From Fusobacteriaceae bacterium (GTDB lineage: Bacteria > Fusobacteriota > Fusobacteriia > Fusobacteriales > Fusobacteriaceae), in the NCBI GenBank assembly GCA_016938425.1, contig JAFGUR010000169.1, positions 1-7,877 on the forward strand: a stretch of 7,877 nucleotides of DNA, written 5' to 3'. Under the pieces are notes generated by a model. That model saw only the letters and a program-made list of their open reading frames with translations. It ran no database searches and was not told where the DNA came from. A program made the translations under genes and the position numbers. Each line of letters opens with the position of its first letter. Positions within the stretch are counted from its first letter, which is position 1. Below are positions 6,905-7,877 of the stretch, piece after piece.

Positions 6905-6909
6905 ATTAT

Positions 6910-6947
6910 AAACCCTCCCAGTTTCCACAAACTGATGGAGGGTTTTT
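6910..6947 (+). terminator. Strong Rho-independent terminator after the MORN-2 gene
   Basis: AAACCCTCC (6910-6918) pairs with GGAGGGTTT (6937-6945). Inside it CAGTTT (6919-6924) pairs with AAACTG (6929-6934) around a CCAC tetraloop, leaving a 2-base bulge at 6935-6936. A T5 tract (6943-6947), then ATTTT, follows. It begins 5 bases after the stop codon and separates the exported-protein genes from the next unit. Confidence 0.93.
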
Positions 6948-6976
6948 ATTTTCTAAACATTTTTCTTTGGCTATTG

Positions 6977-7006
6977 TTGACAAAGATAAATGAAATAAAG
7001 TAGCAT
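6977..7006 (+). promoter_or_regulatory. Probable promoter of the AbiGi-like gene
   Basis: A perfect TTGACA (6977-6982) is followed after 18 bases by TAGCAT (7001-7006; 4 of 6 consensus). The -10 is imperfect; a better TATAAA at 7006-7011 would need a 23-base spacer. A 15-base odd palindrome (7004-7018) overlaps the -10 and the expected start site. Confidence 0.5.
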
Positions 7007-7018
7007 ATAAATTATATG
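7004..7018 (+). promoter_or_regulatory. Candidate operator palindrome
   Basis: CATATAA and TTATATG flank a single A, giving 7-bp perfect inverted half-sites. The site overlaps the probable -10 box and start of transcription and lies 20 bases before the start codon. This is a typical place for an autorepressor site in small toxin-antitoxin-like operons. The bound protein is unknown, and the AT-rich sequence could be chance. Confidence 0.35.
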
Positions 7019-7038
7019 ATTCAAACCTTGGAGGCTTT

Positions 7039-7656
7039 ATGAAAGAAGAAGAATGGAAAAATAGAATTGCAGAAAGAACCGATTTAACAACTGGACTAGT
7101 CCATTTAAGCAAAGGAAATGAAAATTGCAATGTTTTAGAGGTTATAATAAAAATACTTAATGATAAAAAAATTTTAGGAAGTACTACTGAAAGTGGATTT
7201 ATATGTGGAAATATCCCTGCAGTATGCCTTCAAGATACACCTTTATATTCTTTAAGTCAAAATGTTTATTATGAACAAAAACTAAGAAAAGAAAAAAAAG
7301 ATAAAGTCAGATATTTGGGATGGGGAATCCTAATAAGTAAAAAAAATGTTTATAAAAAAGGTGGAAGACCTGTTATTTATGATAAAACATCAGAAGCAAA
7401 AACATATTTACCTCATAATCAATGGTGGAGAATAGTAAACTATGACCTTAACAATACCGATTTTATAATTGACTGGACACATGAAAGAGAGTGGCGAGTT
7501 CCTAATTGCTTAAATTTTGAATTAAAGGAAATTACATTAATAGTTCCAAATAACATAGCAATGAAAAAAGTCATAAAAGCATATCGCGATAATACTGGGA
7601 GAGAATTAGTTGAGGATACTAATGGGGTAATAAATCTAGGAAGTATATTTTTTTAA
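7039..7656 (+). CDS. AbiGi/DUF2971-like protein, possible abortive-infection or toxin-antitoxin component
   Basis: This 205-residue protein has no signal peptide or membrane segment, so it is cytosolic. Conserved-looking blocks in order are LVHLSKG (20-26), a helix ending KKILGS (43-48) with GFICGN (53-58), AVCLQDTPLYSLSQ (61-74), WGILISKKNVYKKGGRPVIYD (95-115), WWRIV (129-133) and IDWTHEREWRVP (144-155). The combination 'xVCxxDxPL ... GIxxSK ... G-x-P-V-x-Y ... EREWR' resembles what I recall of the AbiGi antitoxin family and DUF2971-type proteins linked to phage defence. It also loosely echoes DarT-like ADP-ribosyltransferase architecture, with the EREWR glutamate in the position of a catalytic Glu. 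This assignment is from memory of motif patterns and is tentative. The ATG follows TGGAGG (7029-7034). A second gene starts 9 bases after its stop, with a ribosome site overlapping the stop, suggesting a two-gene operon. The role (toxin, antitoxin or sensor) is unproven. Confidence 0.8.
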   Translation: MKEEEWKNRIAERTDLTTGLVHLSKGNENCNVLEVIIKILNDKKILGSTTESGFICGNIPAVCLQDTPLYSLSQNVYYEQKLRKEKKDKVRYLGWGILISKKNVYKKGGRPVIYDKTSEAKTYLPHNQWWRIVNYDLNNTDFIIDWTHEREWRVPNCLNFELKEITLIVPNNIAMKKVIKAYRDNTGRELVEDTNGVINLGSIFF

Positions 7657-7665
7657 GGAGGTTCA

Positions 7666-7877
7666 ATGTATTTCACAAATGAAGAAAAAGAAATAATAAC
7701 AAATATAGCTAAAAAAGATAGATATAGTATAAATGACTTTTTTATAGATAATCTACCTAATCGAAAACCAGAAAAATTATCTAGTGATTGGAATAGATTC
7801 ACTCTAAGTGAATTTTGGTATTTTGATGGTAGTAAATTAGGATTAAGAAATATTGATATGAAGCAAAATTCTGAAAT
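7666..7877 (+). CDS. Partial gene, unknown function, partner of the AbiGi-like gene
   Basis: From the ATG at 7666, 70 codons stay open to the window edge, so the 3' end is missing. The product begins MYFTNEEKEIITNIAKKDRY and continues with SINDFFIDNLP, a segment WNRFTLSEFWYFDG (42-55) and KLGLRNIDMKQ. It looks soluble and has a helical, charged N-terminus and no signal peptide. The start is well supported: AAGGAGG (7655-7661) ends 4 bases before the ATG and overlaps the TAA of the preceding gene. The 9-base spacing implies co-transcription and probably coupled translation. I do not recognise the family; as the second gene of a possible defence or toxin-antitoxin pair it could be the effector or its counterpart. 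Confidence 0.75.
   Translation, partial: MYFTNEEKEIITNIAKKDRYSINDFFIDNLPNRKPEKLSSDWNRFTLSEFWYFDGSKLGLRNIDMKQNSE

Noticed and set aside
6906..7130. Minus-strand open frame of 74 codons
   Set aside because: It overlaps the strong terminator, the promoter and the start of the AbiGi-like gene, and shows no conserved features.

Overview
The window looks like a chromosomal segment from a fusobacterium, probably Fusobacterium sensu lato. The DNA is very AT-rich, the proteins are rich in Lys, Ile, Asn and Glu, the genes have strong AGGAGG-type ribosome sites, and secreted MORN-2 repeat and TPR proteins are common in that group. The genus is an inference from composition and gene content; no search was run.

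The left part (about 30-4430) is read on the minus strand and is mostly housekeeping. A gene for a YmdB-family metallophosphoesterase sits furthest upstream with its own promoter (4400-4428). After a 184-base gap comes a compact run: a small zinc-ribbon membrane protein that overlaps prmA (ribosomal protein L11 methyltransferase) by 20 bases, then cmk (cytidylate kinase), a membrane-anchored divergent polysaccharide deacetylase, and an HU-type nucleoid protein. The HU gene has a near-consensus promoter of its own (368-396) and ends in a strong hairpin terminator (36-53).

The 336 bases between the divergent ymdB-like and TPR genes (4354-4689) hold a promoter for each side. They also hold a 10-bp inverted repeat and an open frame that I do not accept as a gene.

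The right part is read on the plus strand. First come two exported proteins with similar signal peptides: a TPR protein and a MORN-2 (YwqK-like) repeat protein. They are separated by a terminator that can also fold in a competing way involving the TPR stop codon. A long, strong terminator (6910-6947) closes this pair.

Beyond it a new transcription unit starts. It encodes a 205-residue cytosolic protein whose spaced motifs (AVCLQDTPL, GGRPVIYD, DWTHEREWRVP) recall the AbiGi/DUF2971-type abortive-infection and toxin-antitoxin families. It is followed after 9 bases by a second gene that runs off the window edge. A perfect odd palindrome lies at its promoter. This is the most likely accessory (defence or toxin-antitoxin) element here, but its function is unproven.
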